Source of the DNA: Brachionus plicatilis
Taxonomy: Eukaryota > Rotifera > Eurotatoria > Ploima > Brachionidae
Reading direction: 5' to 3'
Length of the DNA: 64,000 nucleotides
Assembly (NCBI GenBank): GCA_010279815.1
Contig: QEOQ01000226.1
Span: forward strand, 2,079,969 to 2,143,968
Part shown: positions 22,879 through 37,500 of the stretch, piece after piece
Numbering within the stretch: position 1 is the stretch's first letter
Layout: every line of letters begins with the position of its first letter
Position numbers and translations under genes: made by a program
The notes under the pieces: generated by a model
Database searches by the model: none
What the model was told of the DNA's origin: nothing
Seen by the model: only the letters and a program-made list of their open reading frames with translations

Positions 22879-24098
22879 AATATGTATTCTGTTACTCTCT
22901 ATCAAAATTAAACTAATTTTAATTTTTAATATTTCTCTATTTTTTAACTTATTTTATTTTATATTTTTTTCTATTTTATTCAACTTTATTTTGATTTTTT
23001 TTTTTAATCTGAAGGAGCTTTAGCTCGGTACAGATACACAATTAAATACATAATTATCTGTCATAAAAAAAACAAAACAATGGAAACAAATTACAAAAGC
23101 TTAAAAGTCGTTATTAACTTTAGCTAAACTTAAGGAACTTGGATTGAATATAAATGGTAATAAGCCAGATTTAGATATCAATCCAGTTCCATAAGCTAAA
23201 AAATCTAAAAATAAATAAAATTTCTCTTTTTCAAATTTTTACTTTAATTTCTACTATATTTTTGATTAAATTTTATACTTTATTTTCAACTTTGTTTTGT
23301 GAAATTTTTTATTTTTATTTCTACTATTCAATTAAATAGTTTTTATCAATTCATATTACGATGAATGAATTAGATATATTTAATATCTAATTCATTTAGA
23401 TAATGAGTTAATTCATGCCTTTTATTAAATAAGATAATAGTAAAGAAAATTTCATTTTTATTTTTACTTAATACACTGCTTATGAATTTATATTTGGTGA
23501 ATAAATTTTTTAATATCATTTTATTTTATAAATTTACCTTTGTTATTATTTAGTTATGTTCTTATATTTAAGTTAAGATTAAATCAAAGAAATGTGTAAA
23601 TAAATACTATAAAATCAATGATGTAAGATTATTAAATAAAATCTCAAATAGTTTTTTGGAATTGTAGAACTATGAAATAGTACAAAAATAAAAAATCAGA
23701 ATAATTTTTTTCCTAAAAATTTAATTTTAATGTTAAATTTAATTTAACAATAAAATTTTTATTATTTTTACAGTTTTTTGTACGTAAATCCTCTAAAATT
23801 TTTATTAAAAATGTTTAAACTTTAAAAGTTTTCTATGATAATTCTTTTAAAAATTCTAAAATATAAAGTGATTAAAATTTGTTAAATCCAACAAACACAA
23901 ACTGGTTACTGGATTACTAATTGGTGAAAAAAATACAAAATTTTCTTTCCATTTAAAATAAAGTCATTTACTTGAAATACCTTACGTAATACCTTACCTT
24001 GAAAATAAAATAATTCGTAAAAATTATTTTTATTACATAACTAAAATAATTTCTGCACCCTTTACATTTTGGCTGATATTTATTTGGTTTTTACGAAA
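22879..24098. other. Intergenic, LINE tail and short relics
   Basis: 3' tail of the LINE relic, including the tail-like motif TCTGAAGGAGCTTTAGCTCG at 23008-23035. A SAP-motif-like fragment spans 23105-23194. A perfect 14-bp inverted repeat with a 5-bp loop (23364-23377 and 23383-23396) is built on GAATTAGATAT. The rest is AT-rich up to the next gene. Confidence 0.6.
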
Positions 24099-25100
24099 AT
24101 GAATTTTAAAATATTAGTAATTTTTTTAAGTCTTGTTAAACTGCGCAGTTGCTTGGTTTGCTCTTATTGCAATCGATGTAGTTTCAATGATCAAGATTCC
24201 TCCCAAACATGTTCTGAACCAAATTCGAGTTGCTTCAGCGGCCAACAAAACGGCTTAATATATCAAGGATGTACCACGCAGAGTTATTTTCAACTACAGT
24301 CAATGTATACCAATGTGGAGCTTTGCCGTACTAACTTTTGTAATAAAAAAACGCAGTCGAATAATGGCTATTCAATAACATGCTATAATTGTATGGGTTG
24401 TAATGTTGCCAATGCTAACAGGTTTACTCAAATATGTCCGGATAGTTCTTACAAGTGCTACAGTGGATCAAGGTCTAATATGGTGTATCAAGGCTGCACG
24501 ACTTCCACTTCTACATCACTTTCAGCAACTTATTCAAATGTAAGAGTTTGTTCCTCAGATTTGTGTAATAATTATAGAGCAACAGATTATGGTGGAATTT
24601 CATGCTATACTTGCCAGGGTTGTTCAATGCAATTTTCCGGAAATAACATTCAGCAAGTTTGTCCGGACAACTCTTACAAATGCTATGTAGGCATTGCTGT
24701 TGGAAGAATTTACCAGGGATGCACAAAAGAGGGCTATTCTTCTTTGTCAACAAGATTAAAAAACGTAATCCTATGTTCAGGAAGTTTGTGTAATGCAAAT
24801 AATTTGGTTTCAATGGGACCGACATGCTATGAATGCAATGGGTGTATGGACAATAATGCAAATCTCAGAACGCAAAAATGCGCTGATCCTTCATATAGAT
24901 GCTTTTCAGGAACTAAACTTGGTTTTACTTATCAGGGCTGTACTCAATGGTCTGATTCAGTTCTAAAGCAAAACTATAAACACTTAAAAACTTGTTCAGA
25001 AGATTTTTGTAATACATTTTATATAAATAATTCTTTAGTTCATAGAATTTGTAGCTATTATTTTAAAGGTTTTTGTCTTTTTATCATTTATATGCAATGA
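24099..25100 (+). CDS. Secreted protein with four Ly6/uPAR-like cysteine modules, intronless
   Basis: 333 residues, no intron. A signal peptide is visible at the N-terminus (MNFKILVIFLSLVKLRSC). Four tandem modules of about 73 residues follow, starting near residues 19, 94, 168 and 242. Each has eight cysteines in the order CxxCxxC, C (CPD in modules 2-3), C (SYKCYSG-like), YQGCT, C, and a final CN. That closing CN and the spacing are typical of Ly6/uPAR three-finger domains; the CxxCxxC opening is less usual. The C-terminus is weakly hydrophobic (KGFCLFIIYMQ), so a GPI signal is possible but weak. ATG 24099 is preferred because it begins the signal peptide. Possible roles are extracellular binding or matrix; the true function is unknown. 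Confidence 0.8.
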   Translation: MNFKILVIFLSLVKLRSCLVCSYCNRCSFNDQDSSQTCSEPNSSCFSGQQNGLIYQGCTTQSYFQLQSMYTNVELCRTNFCNKKTQSNNGYSITCYNCMGCNVANANRFTQICPDSSYKCYSGSRSNMVYQGCTTSTSTSLSATYSNVRVCSSDLCNNYRATDYGGISCYTCQGCSMQFSGNNIQQVCPDNSYKCYVGIAVGRIYQGCTKEGYSSLSTRLKNVILCSGSLCNANNLVSMGPTCYECNGCMDNNANLRTQKCADPSYRCFSGTKLGFTYQGCTQWSDSVLKQNYKHLKTCSEDFCNTFYINNSLVHRICSYYFKGFCLFIIYMQ

Positions 25101-27291
25101 ATAATAATTTAAATAAAAAAATCGTAAAATTCAATAATTATTAAAAAATTTGAATTTTAAAATTCAAATCTATAAATTAAAAAATTATGACATGTTAATA
25201 AAAATTTTACTATTATTTTTAATTCAAGCTTTCATTTAAGAAAAGTTATTTTATATTTTTTGTTTGTTTTTCGCGCAAAATCTAGAATCCTTGCCATTTT
25301 TTCATTCTAAAATAATTATTAACTTTTAGACCAATACTAGAGATCATTTAAAAATCTTATAAACGTGTATTTTTTGGCAATAAATGTGTATCGCATTTAA
25401 ATTTATTTTGTTTATTTGATCTTATTAAATAAGAAAATCACTCTTACCTAGATATTTAAATTTTTTAAATCATTTAAAAATAAATTACAACAAAAATTAT
25501 GCAGTCAAGATTTTTAAAATAATTCCCTTATGTAGTTTGCATAGTTACATTGATAGTGAAATTTATTGATTAAATTTAGTCGGTATTTTTAATTAAATTT
25601 CAAATTTAGTCGATATAAAAAGATAGTTCGGTAAAAATTAGTAACATTTTTAGATTTGATATTTTTGCCAAGACTTTTTATAAAATATCAAATATTAAGG
25701 TTCAGAAAATGCAATAGTCCACGCTATCTTAGGATTCGATTTTCGACCTCAAATTCGTAATCTGCATATGTAAAAACCTCGGAATGACAATTTTTAGGGG
25801 GTTGAAAATAAAATTTTTCCGCTACTGGGGTTCAAAGAGTTTTTTAATTGTCAAAAGTATGCTTCGGTCCGATGAGAATATCTTTCGCAAACATATACTA
25901 AAGATATAATAATCACATACCATCTTATGGAGCAAAAACTCTCTACTAGAAAATAATTATTTTTTCTTCCAAAAAAAATTTAGTAAAAATTATTTTTCAA
26001 CCCCCCCTAAAAATTGGCATTCTGAGGTTTTTTCATATGATGATTACGAATTTGAGGTCGAAAATCGAATCCTAAGATAGCGTGGATTTTGCATTTCCTG
26101 AACCTAAAAAAAATTTACAATTGACAAAAATATTTTTTTTTTTAGTATTTTTAATAAAAGCTTTATTTCAAAAATGTTTCTAAATTTAATTCTTTTTATA
26201 TTAATATGCTGGACATACATTCAAAAACCTGGGATAAGATAAGAGATAGCACCGAATTCAATAAACTTCAAAAATGTGTATTTTTAGGATAAATAACGAT
26301 TTTATAGAGTAAAATATTTGAGAATTCATTTAATAATAGAAATTTTCGGTGCTGAAAAAATAAATTAAAAGACAATTTTGATAGGTCTTAAATGAAAAAT
26401 TATATATCCTTATTTAAAAAAAAACTATTTTGGATTCTTTTGCTAATTTTTAAACGTAGAAATCACAGTATTTTTTACCACTTAATCAAATTCATGTCTC
26501 TTTTGCTTAAATTGGATTTTAGAAATTTCCAATATTAACTTAAAAGTTAACATTAATTCTACCATTGGAAGCGAATACATAAACAACCCGATGGATTTTT
26601 TTTCAGTCAGAAAAGAAAGAATATTTAATTTTTAAATGAATTTGCCTTTAAAATGTTTAAATCAACGACTTGAATCTTTACTCCCTTATAAATAAATAAT
26701 TTCATTGTTTATTAACTTTTTTAAAATTGTTTTGATATTAAATTGAAATTGTGTGATCGCACATGGTATTTTAAAATTTTTTTTTCAGGTTAATTTTCGG
26801 TCAAAATTTCAGAAAAATCAAATTTTATCAATATGTTTCCGTTTTTTGTTAATTTAAAGGTTTGACATATCAATTTTTAAAATTTCCTGAATCAGAACAA
26901 ATTCAATCATAATTATTTTTTTAATTTGATAACACTATAACTGATTCGTTAACTTCATTTTTAATTTTTCATTTTTGTTTAAAACCTTACAGATTGTGGC
27001 AATAAAATTCTATCATAAAAAATATTATTTATGTAATAATTAAAATATAATAAAAGTTTCAATTTAAAGCCATTTTAATCATTTTATTTACATATATTAT
27101 TTTTTTTTAGTAAGAAATATCAGTCGAATTTAAATTAGAAAATAAAGTCTTAACCCACAAAATTAAATTATATAGATAAATTTTGTTTTTAATTTTCAAT
27201 TTATTTTAGATTATTGTGGAAGCGGTCGTTGCTTATAAAAAAAAAAACATAAAATTAAATTAAATTTTTACGATCAACGCCTTCGAGACAG
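25101..27291. other. Intergenic with one TIR element
   Basis: AT-rich region between the four-module protein and the 3' end of CUL2. Apart from the TIR element at 25698-26105 no feature is supported. Confidence 0.65.
25698..26105. mobile_element. TIR element (MITE-like), 408 bp, long near-perfect ends
   Basis: Inverted repeats of about 115 bp. The left arm begins AGGTTCAGAAAATGCAATAG and the right arm is the inverse of AGGTTCAGGAAATGCAAAAT. Both contain CCACGCTATCTTAGGATTCG, TTTTCGACCTCAAATTCG and a TTTTTAGGGGG block. The arms differ at only a handful of positions, so the copy is fairly young or is kept as a hairpin. The centre (about 180 bp) has no reading frame. No clear target duplication is seen. 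The GC content is well above the surroundings. Confidence 0.88.
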
Positions 27292-31141
<3,850 letters not shown>

Positions 31142-31506
31142 TTTTTGCTAAATATATCTTCTAAAAAAAATTCAAATTTAAATGCTAATAAATATTTAAA
31201 AAAGTTTTTTGTTGCATTTTTGCTATCAATTTAATTTTGAACTTGGGGTTCCTTAATTTTTAGTAATAAATTTGCGCTTGATAATAAATAAAAAGTTAAT
31301 TTTTTTTGCATTTATATTTGCATTTTAGCATAATTTTGAAATATTTGCTCATAAACTGTTCCAAAGGCATCTATTGCTGTGCATTAAAAGACATTTTGGC
31401 AGCTGGAGCTTTAGTTGAAATTTAAAAATCATATGAATTAAGAATTTAAATAAATTTCAAAATAATTTAATTCTTAATTAATTGTGAAACATTTTCTGAT
31501 TAGACT
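31142..31506. promoter_or_regulatory. Divergent promoter region CUL2 / ASPSCR1
   Basis: 365 bp separate the start codons of CUL2 (minus) and the TUG gene (plus). It must contain both 5' UTRs and probably a shared bidirectional promoter. No TATA box or other motif is distinctive in this AT-rich DNA. Confidence 0.45.
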
Positions 31507-33111
31507 ATGTCCTCAGTAACTGTTTTCTGTCCAAATGCTCGTCGTCAGCCAGTCAAGGTCCAACCAAGTACCAAAATTGTGGACATTTTAGAAGAAGTGT
31601 GCAAAAAACAGGGTTATTCTCCGAATGAACATGAATTGGTCTATCAAAAAAAAAGTCTTGATTTGACACTTACTTTCAGGTTGTCAGGAATTCCGAACAA
31701 TGCCGTGGTGGACTTAAAAATGCTTGAATCGGGCCCGAGACACTATGAAAACGTAACAATTAGTTTGCAGCTAGAAGACGGCTCAAGACTTACTCCAACA
31801 GATTTCAAATCCGATTCAACTAGTCTTTTTTCTATCATTGAAAATTATTCCCGACTAAATCCGGAATTAATAGATTTGAAAAAAGCACTGAATGAAAATT
31901 TAAGCCAAGAAAATAATTTCTATGCAACAATTTCTTATCTAAATGAACAAATAATCGGATTAAAGCAGCTAAAATTGACTTTTCTCAAGGATCTGGGCTT
32001 GACAAAAGGAAGGTACATTTTAAAATTTTTGAATAGAAAAATTGACCAAGACCAATTCGACAAACTGATGACTGAATTCGATGCCAAACAGGCCAAAAAG
32101 ATGAAATTAGATGAAATTTATAAGCAAAAGCAAGAAGAGCTCAAACAAACATCTGACATTGTTCCTCAGCCAGTTCCAGTTACTCAAACAACGCCCAAAG
32201 TAGAAGAGCATTTGTCCAAAAAGCCGAAGATTCAGGAGACCATGGAAATTGAGTCAAAACAACCAGAAGTTCCAGTTCAAAACCAGTTTGCTAATTTTAA
32301 ATTTCCCGAAGAAACTAGAGGACAAAATTTAAATGATGTGAACGAATTGGCGGAAATTGAACGCGTCAGCAAGCAACCATGTGATCGAATGTCACTTTTG
32401 TTCAGTTTAGAAGACAATTTAAAGATGGAAACCGAAATTAGTGAGCCAGGTGATGATTTTTATGATATTACTGTAAAAGATTTGCGTGTGATGCTTAGTG
32501 ATTTGAAGCGTAATCAGAATGAAGAGGTGCCATTGATGACCAAACAAATGAGAGAATTGGAAAAAGATCGCAAAGCTATGAAATATTCAAAAATTGCAAT
32601 AAGAATTGCATTCAAAAATCGGATGGTTCTACAGGGACTATTCAGACCTAAAGAGTTACTGTCCGAATTATATAAATTTGTTAAGGGAAGTTTGGCTGAG
32701 CAAAATAATGCAGAAGAAATGGATTTTTATTTATTTTCATCTCCACCTAAAAAAATCCTTAACCAAATGAAAATGACACTTTTTGACGCTGATTTGTGTC
32801 CAGCTGTATTGATTTATTTCAAAAATAAGACAGACACTGTACCAATTTTTAAAAGTGATATTCCACTAAAAAGACTGATCGAAGCGGATGAAGAAGTCCA
32901 GATACATGTACACAGCGCAATAAGAGAAATTAATCATGAAGGACTAGATTGGATTGAAAAGGATCAAAAAATGGTGCAAAATATTCTCAAGACTAACAAT
33001 TTGATGCCAAAGTCATCTGGTGGCCAAGTAAATCAACCAAGACGGGAAAATAAGAATGATGATCAAGTGAAAAATAAATTGGAACGTTTTTTAAAAGGGT
33101 CTAAAAAATAA
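31507..33111 (+). CDS. ASPSCR1: UBX-domain tether protein TUG/ASPSCR1, intronless
   Basis: Family members bind p97/VCP through the UBX domain and, in vertebrates, hold GLUT4 vesicles. 534 residues, single exon. The N-terminal ubiquitin-like domain (1-80) opens MSSVTVFCPNARRQPVKVQP, with ELVYQKKSLDLTLTFRLSGI typical of TUG. A second ubiquitin-like region follows (about 84-165, NVTISLQLEDGSRL). A lysine/proline-rich linker covers about 195-280. The UBX domain spans about 358-440 (AIRIAFKNRMVLQGLFRP, then FSSPPKKIL); the canonical UBX FPR loop is replaced by SSPPK as in TUG proteins. The tail is basic. Start at the first ATG, TAA at 33109-33111. Confidence 0.9.
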   Translation: MSSVTVFCPNARRQPVKVQPSTKIVDILEEVCKKQGYSPNEHELVYQKKSLDLTLTFRLSGIPNNAVVDLKMLESGPRHYENVTISLQLEDGSRLTPTDFKSDSTSLFSIIENYSRLNPELIDLKKALNENLSQENNFYATISYLNEQIIGLKQLKLTFLKDLGLTKGRYILKFLNRKIDQDQFDKLMTEFDAKQAKKMKLDEIYKQKQEELKQTSDIVPQPVPVTQTTPKVEEHLSKKPKIQETMEIESKQPEVPVQNQFANFKFPEETRGQNLNDVNELAEIERVSKQPCDRMSLLFSLEDNLKMETEISEPGDDFYDITVKDLRVMLSDLKRNQNEEVPLMTKQMRELEKDRKAMKYSKIAIRIAFKNRMVLQGLFRPKELLSELYKFVKGSLAEQNNAEEMDFYLFSSPPKKILNQMKMTLFDADLCPAVLIYFKNKTDTVPIFKSDIPLKRLIEADEEVQIHVHSAIREINHEGLDWIEKDQKMVQNILKTNNLMPKSSGGQVNQPRRENKNDDQVKNKLERFLKGSKK

Positions 33112-33470
33112 ATTGATTCCTTTAATTTAATGTAACATTAATTCATTCCACAAACTATTTTAGTATGTATTTGGGAAATAATTTATAAATTTCTATTTGA
33201 TTTTCATCTAATTATTTATTTATGTTCAACAATTTTAATAAAAATAATTCACAATTGAACTTAAAGATCTTAATTTGAAAATTAAAAAAAAAATTTTTTC
33301 TAATTGATCTAATTGTTTTAAAATTTATTTTATATGTTTTTAAATTTTTAATTTTAGGTCCTAATACTTGTGCAAAATAAATGTGAAAAAACGAAATCAT
33401 ATTTTTGTGTAATAAGTAAAATTTATAACTATTTATATACATCTTTACTTTTATAAAACTTTCTACTCTT
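33112..33470. other. 3' flank of ASPSCR1 and 5' end of the LINE
   Basis: AT-rich. The 5' boundary of the retrotransposon lies somewhere here, but no target duplication could be recognised. AATAAA-like hexamers follow the ASPSCR1 stop. Confidence 0.5.
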
Positions 33471-34523
33471 ATGACAATGTCCCTAAACGTGGAGAATGAA
33501 AAAGTAGTCATGGATACTCAAGACATTCAAGAGGTCCAATTTAACACCCCGACACGACTAATCGAATTAAGAGACCAGGCGAATAAATTGGAAAAAAAAC
33601 GAGTCAGAGATGATACGGATTCTGCTGAGAAGGTGACAAAACGAATGCTATTCAACAAGAATGAAAATTTTACACTTCAAGACCTCAAGGATCTTGTTAT
33701 TGATCTTGAGAGCGAAATCGAAGAATACCGTAAAGATTTTGCAGAGCAGAACCAGCTAATCAAAGAATTAATATCGATAACAACAGATATTGAGACAACA
33801 AAAGATTGCATGGATAATAAAGTTATGAAGATGGAGTCAGATTTCAAAAAACTAGAAACTAGAATCTCAAGTTTGGAATGTGGCAATGAAAAAACGAATA
33901 AAAGCTTCGATTGGAAGGCTGCCGTCTTATCCGATAAAAAGGAAGACCCTACTCCAAAGCATCAAATAGACGTCCTTGCGAGTGTAATCATCGATCAGGA
34001 CGAAAGACAAAGAAGATCGAAAAATGTATTAATTTTTGGTCTACCGGAATCAACGAGGGATAGCTTGGGTGACAAAATCGATGAAGATGATAATAAAGTT
34101 GATAAATTATTCAAAAAAATTAAAGTTAACACAAATTTGATCATTAAAACAAGAAGATTTAAATCAAAACAAAATAGCAAGTACCCCCCACCAATTCTAG
34201 TAGAGCTGTCTTCGGAGAAAGACAAGATAAGTGTGCTTGCAGCAGCTAAATCACTAAGAGATTTGAGCGAGTATAAAAACGTTTATATTAATCCGGATCT
34301 TACTGAGTCCCAAAGAGCAATACAAAAGGAGTTGATTGAGTTGAGAAAGAGCAAAAATGAAGATGAAAAGAGAAATAACCAGCCCTTTCGTTGGGGCATT
34401 AGGGGAAACCAGGTTAGGAGATTTAAGCTGCAACCAAGTCAAGAATGTGTTCAACAGGATTATCAAGGTCATCGAAACCACAACCAGCGTAACTTTGCTG
34501 GAAGAGGTAGAGGATTTATGTAA
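33471..34523 (+). CDS. LINE ORF1 protein (coiled coil, RRM-like)
   Basis: 350 residues. A charged N-terminal half with heptads (about 45-150: LVIDLESEIEEYRKDF, MESDFKKLETRISSLE) suggests trimerisation. It is followed by an RRM-like segment of LINE ORF1 type (about 183-285: KNVLIFGLPESTRDS, PPPILVELSSEKDKISVLAA, VYINPDLTESQRAIQKEL). The C-terminus is basic and glycine/arginine-rich (FAGRGRGFM). No CCHC knuckle is seen. The role in related elements is RNA binding and chaperoning in the ribonucleoprotein. ORF2 starts in another frame before this frame ends; the overlap is about 167 bp. Confidence 0.85.
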   Translation: MTMSLNVENEKVVMDTQDIQEVQFNTPTRLIELRDQANKLEKKRVRDDTDSAEKVTKRMLFNKNENFTLQDLKDLVIDLESEIEEYRKDFAEQNQLIKELISITTDIETTKDCMDNKVMKMESDFKKLETRISSLECGNEKTNKSFDWKAAVLSDKKEDPTPKHQIDVLASVIIDQDERQRRSKNVLIFGLPESTRDSLGDKIDEDDNKVDKLFKKIKVNTNLIIKTRRFKSKQNSKYPPPILVELSSEKDKISVLAAAKSLRDLSEYKNVYINPDLTESQRAIQKELIELRKSKNEDEKRNNQPFRWGIRGNQVRRFKLQPSQECVQQDYQGHRNHNQRNFAGRGRGFM

Positions 34524-37500
34524 CTTCAGTCTTTTAAAAAATTGTAAATTGACAAGTGGTGGAGTTTATCATCAAACTTCAGACCGACAACACTGGTCAA
34601 TTAACCCTGTTGGTCAAAATTTGTTATCAAGCGTAAAAGATCATGCTCGAAATATCTCAACTTTTAAGGATATTGAAGTAGAACCTAAGATTAAGAACAA
34701 TAAAACAAACAAAATTAATGAAACAAACAAAATTAATGAAACAAACATATCTTGTTTATACTCTAATCCGACGTCTCTCAGAAATAAAATCCCGGAATTA
34801 TTGTGTCGTATAGAAGACAATCGTCCTCATGTTATGTGTTTCAGTGAGACTTGGTTTAACGATCAAAACACTCAGCAAATTGAGGGTTACAAACTTTATT
34901 ACCGTAACAGGACGCAAGCAATTCATGGTGGAGTTTGTATTTACGTTGAAAATGGTGTTAAATCGTTTGAGAATAAAGAAAATGAGTTTACAAACGAATC
35001 AATCGAACAAATTTGGTGTACAGTTATTCTAGGCCACGAAAAGGTACTTATTGGATGCATATATAGACCGCCAAGATCAACAAACAATAAACCAATTTTT
35101 GAGTCAATTCAAAAAGCCAGGAATCTTGTAGACCGAAATCTTGTGAGTGGTGTAATGATCTGTGGTGACTTTAATCTACCAGAAGTAACTTGGGACGAAG
35201 ATTTTATACCCTTCACCAGTATCAGGGATTTTAATTCAGCCGAGAATGGAATGATAGAATCATTGAAAGATGCATTCTTTGTACAGAACGTCAATTTCCC
35301 AACTTTCATAAATAAAGAAAATCGATGTAAAAATACTCTTGATTATGTGATAACAGAATCTATCGATCGTATACTTTGTATAAAATCAAATCCACCATTG
35401 GGTGAAGTAAAACAAGGACATGTGGTCTTAGAATGGAACTATAAGGTGGTTTCGAGTCCTAAGGAAACAGAATATTCATCAAGGAAGCTAAACTTTTTCA
35501 AAGCCAATTTCGCAAAAATTCACACTGAGCTGTCGCATCAAGACTGGTTAAAAATGTTCCATAACAAGAGTATCAGTGATATGTTCAATATCTTTGTGGA
35601 AGAGATTCATCAAATATGCTCTAAAAATTCACCTAGTAAAGACTTAAAAAGAAGAACAAAGCCCAAGTGGCTTAACAATAATGACATTAAGGACAAAATC
35701 AAAACTAAGAACAAACTTTGGTTTAAATGTAAGCAATCAAATTTTCAAAATAAAAATTTGTGGACAAAATACAAAATAGCTCGAAACCAATGTTCGAAAG
35801 TAATTGATAAAGCAGTTCGTGTCTTTGAATATAGCTTAGCAAAACAAGCAAAAACGAAGCCGAAGCTAATATACAACTATATAAATGGAAAAAAGACAAT
35901 TAGAGGCGGCTTAGATGCTATTAAAGTGGGTGATGAATTAGTTACTGACCGTAAAGCAATAGTTGGTACAATGAATAACTACTTTAAATCGATTTTTAAT
36001 TTGTACGATTCAACCGAGGACGAAATTCATTTCCCAACAAGAACCGAAGCTACTCTACTAATAGATCCGTTTGTTATCTTCAAACCAGAAAGAATAGAGA
36101 AATATTTAGATAAATTAAATACCGAAAAATCTCCTGGTCCGGATTCAATTCATCCACTAGTTTTGAAGAAGTGCTCAAAAATAGTCTCAAATCCACTTTC
36201 ATTAATATTTATTAAATCATTTATGGACGGTGAACTGCCAGACTTATGGAAAAAAGCAAACGTATCTCCAATTCATAAAAGTGGAGCAAAGGTAGACATA
36301 AACAATTACAGACCTGTCTCACTTACTTCGATAGTCGGAAAGATAATGGAAAGAATGCTAAGAGATGAGCTTATGGAATATCTGCTGATAAACAACCTAA
36401 TTTCTGAGAAACAGCATGGTTTTATGCCGAACAAATCGTGCACAACAAACCTAATAGAGTTCATTGACAAAGCAACTTATGAGTACGACCAAGGTAAGAA
36501 TGTAGATATTGTTTATACGGACTTTTCAAAAGCCTTTGATAAAGTTCCCCATAAGAAACTGATAACCAAACTTAAATCATATGGAATCATTGGTCAATTG
36601 TTGAGGTGGCTTGAGTCTTTCTTGATTGGAAGAGAACAAAGAGTTGTCTTAGGCGATGTTTCTTCTGATTGGGAATCAGTAACCAGTGGAGTGCCACAAG
36701 GCTCTGTTCTTGGTCCAATCCTTTTTGTAATTTTCATAAACGATCTGTTGGAGAATTTTGGCAGCTTCTGTCTCGGGTATGCTGATGATCTAAAATTAAT
36801 GGGTCTTTCGGAAACGCCAAATGCTACATCATTAGAACTTCAGGCTGATCTAGACCTTCTAATGGAATGGACTGATATCTGGTCAACTGATTTAAACTTA
36901 AAAAAGTGTAAAGCTATGTATATCGGGAAGAGGAAAGAGAAAGGGGAATATTCAATGTCAAATTCAAAAATTACTCACGTTTTAGAAGAGATTACTGAGG
37001 AAAAGGACCTGGGGGTGTTTGTAACAAGTGATCTTAAGTGGAACAAGCAGTGCACAGTCGCAGCTATGAAAGCGAATAGAACATTGGGTCAAATAAAGAA
37101 TTGTTTCAAGAGTCTTGGCCGGGAAACACTGAGACTCCTTTATACTTCACTTGTTAGACCACACTTAGAGTATGCAGTGAGTATGTGGCGCCCATATTTA
37201 AAGACAGATGTTAAGATCATAGAAAGAGTTCAAAGAAGAGCAACAAAGCTTGTAGATTTTACCAGAGTAAAACCGTATGAAGAGAGGTTGAAAGACTTAA
37301 ATCTTATGAGCCTAGAAAATCGTCGCCTGAGAGGTGATTTAATTCAAATGTATAAAATAGTTAATGGTCTAGAAAAAGTATCTCTAATGAATGGTATCAA
37401 CTACACTAAAAACAGTACTATAAACCTAAGAAGACCACATGACAAACGACTTGTCCGTGAAATAAATCGCAGAGGTTCATCAAGATATAATTTTTTAACA

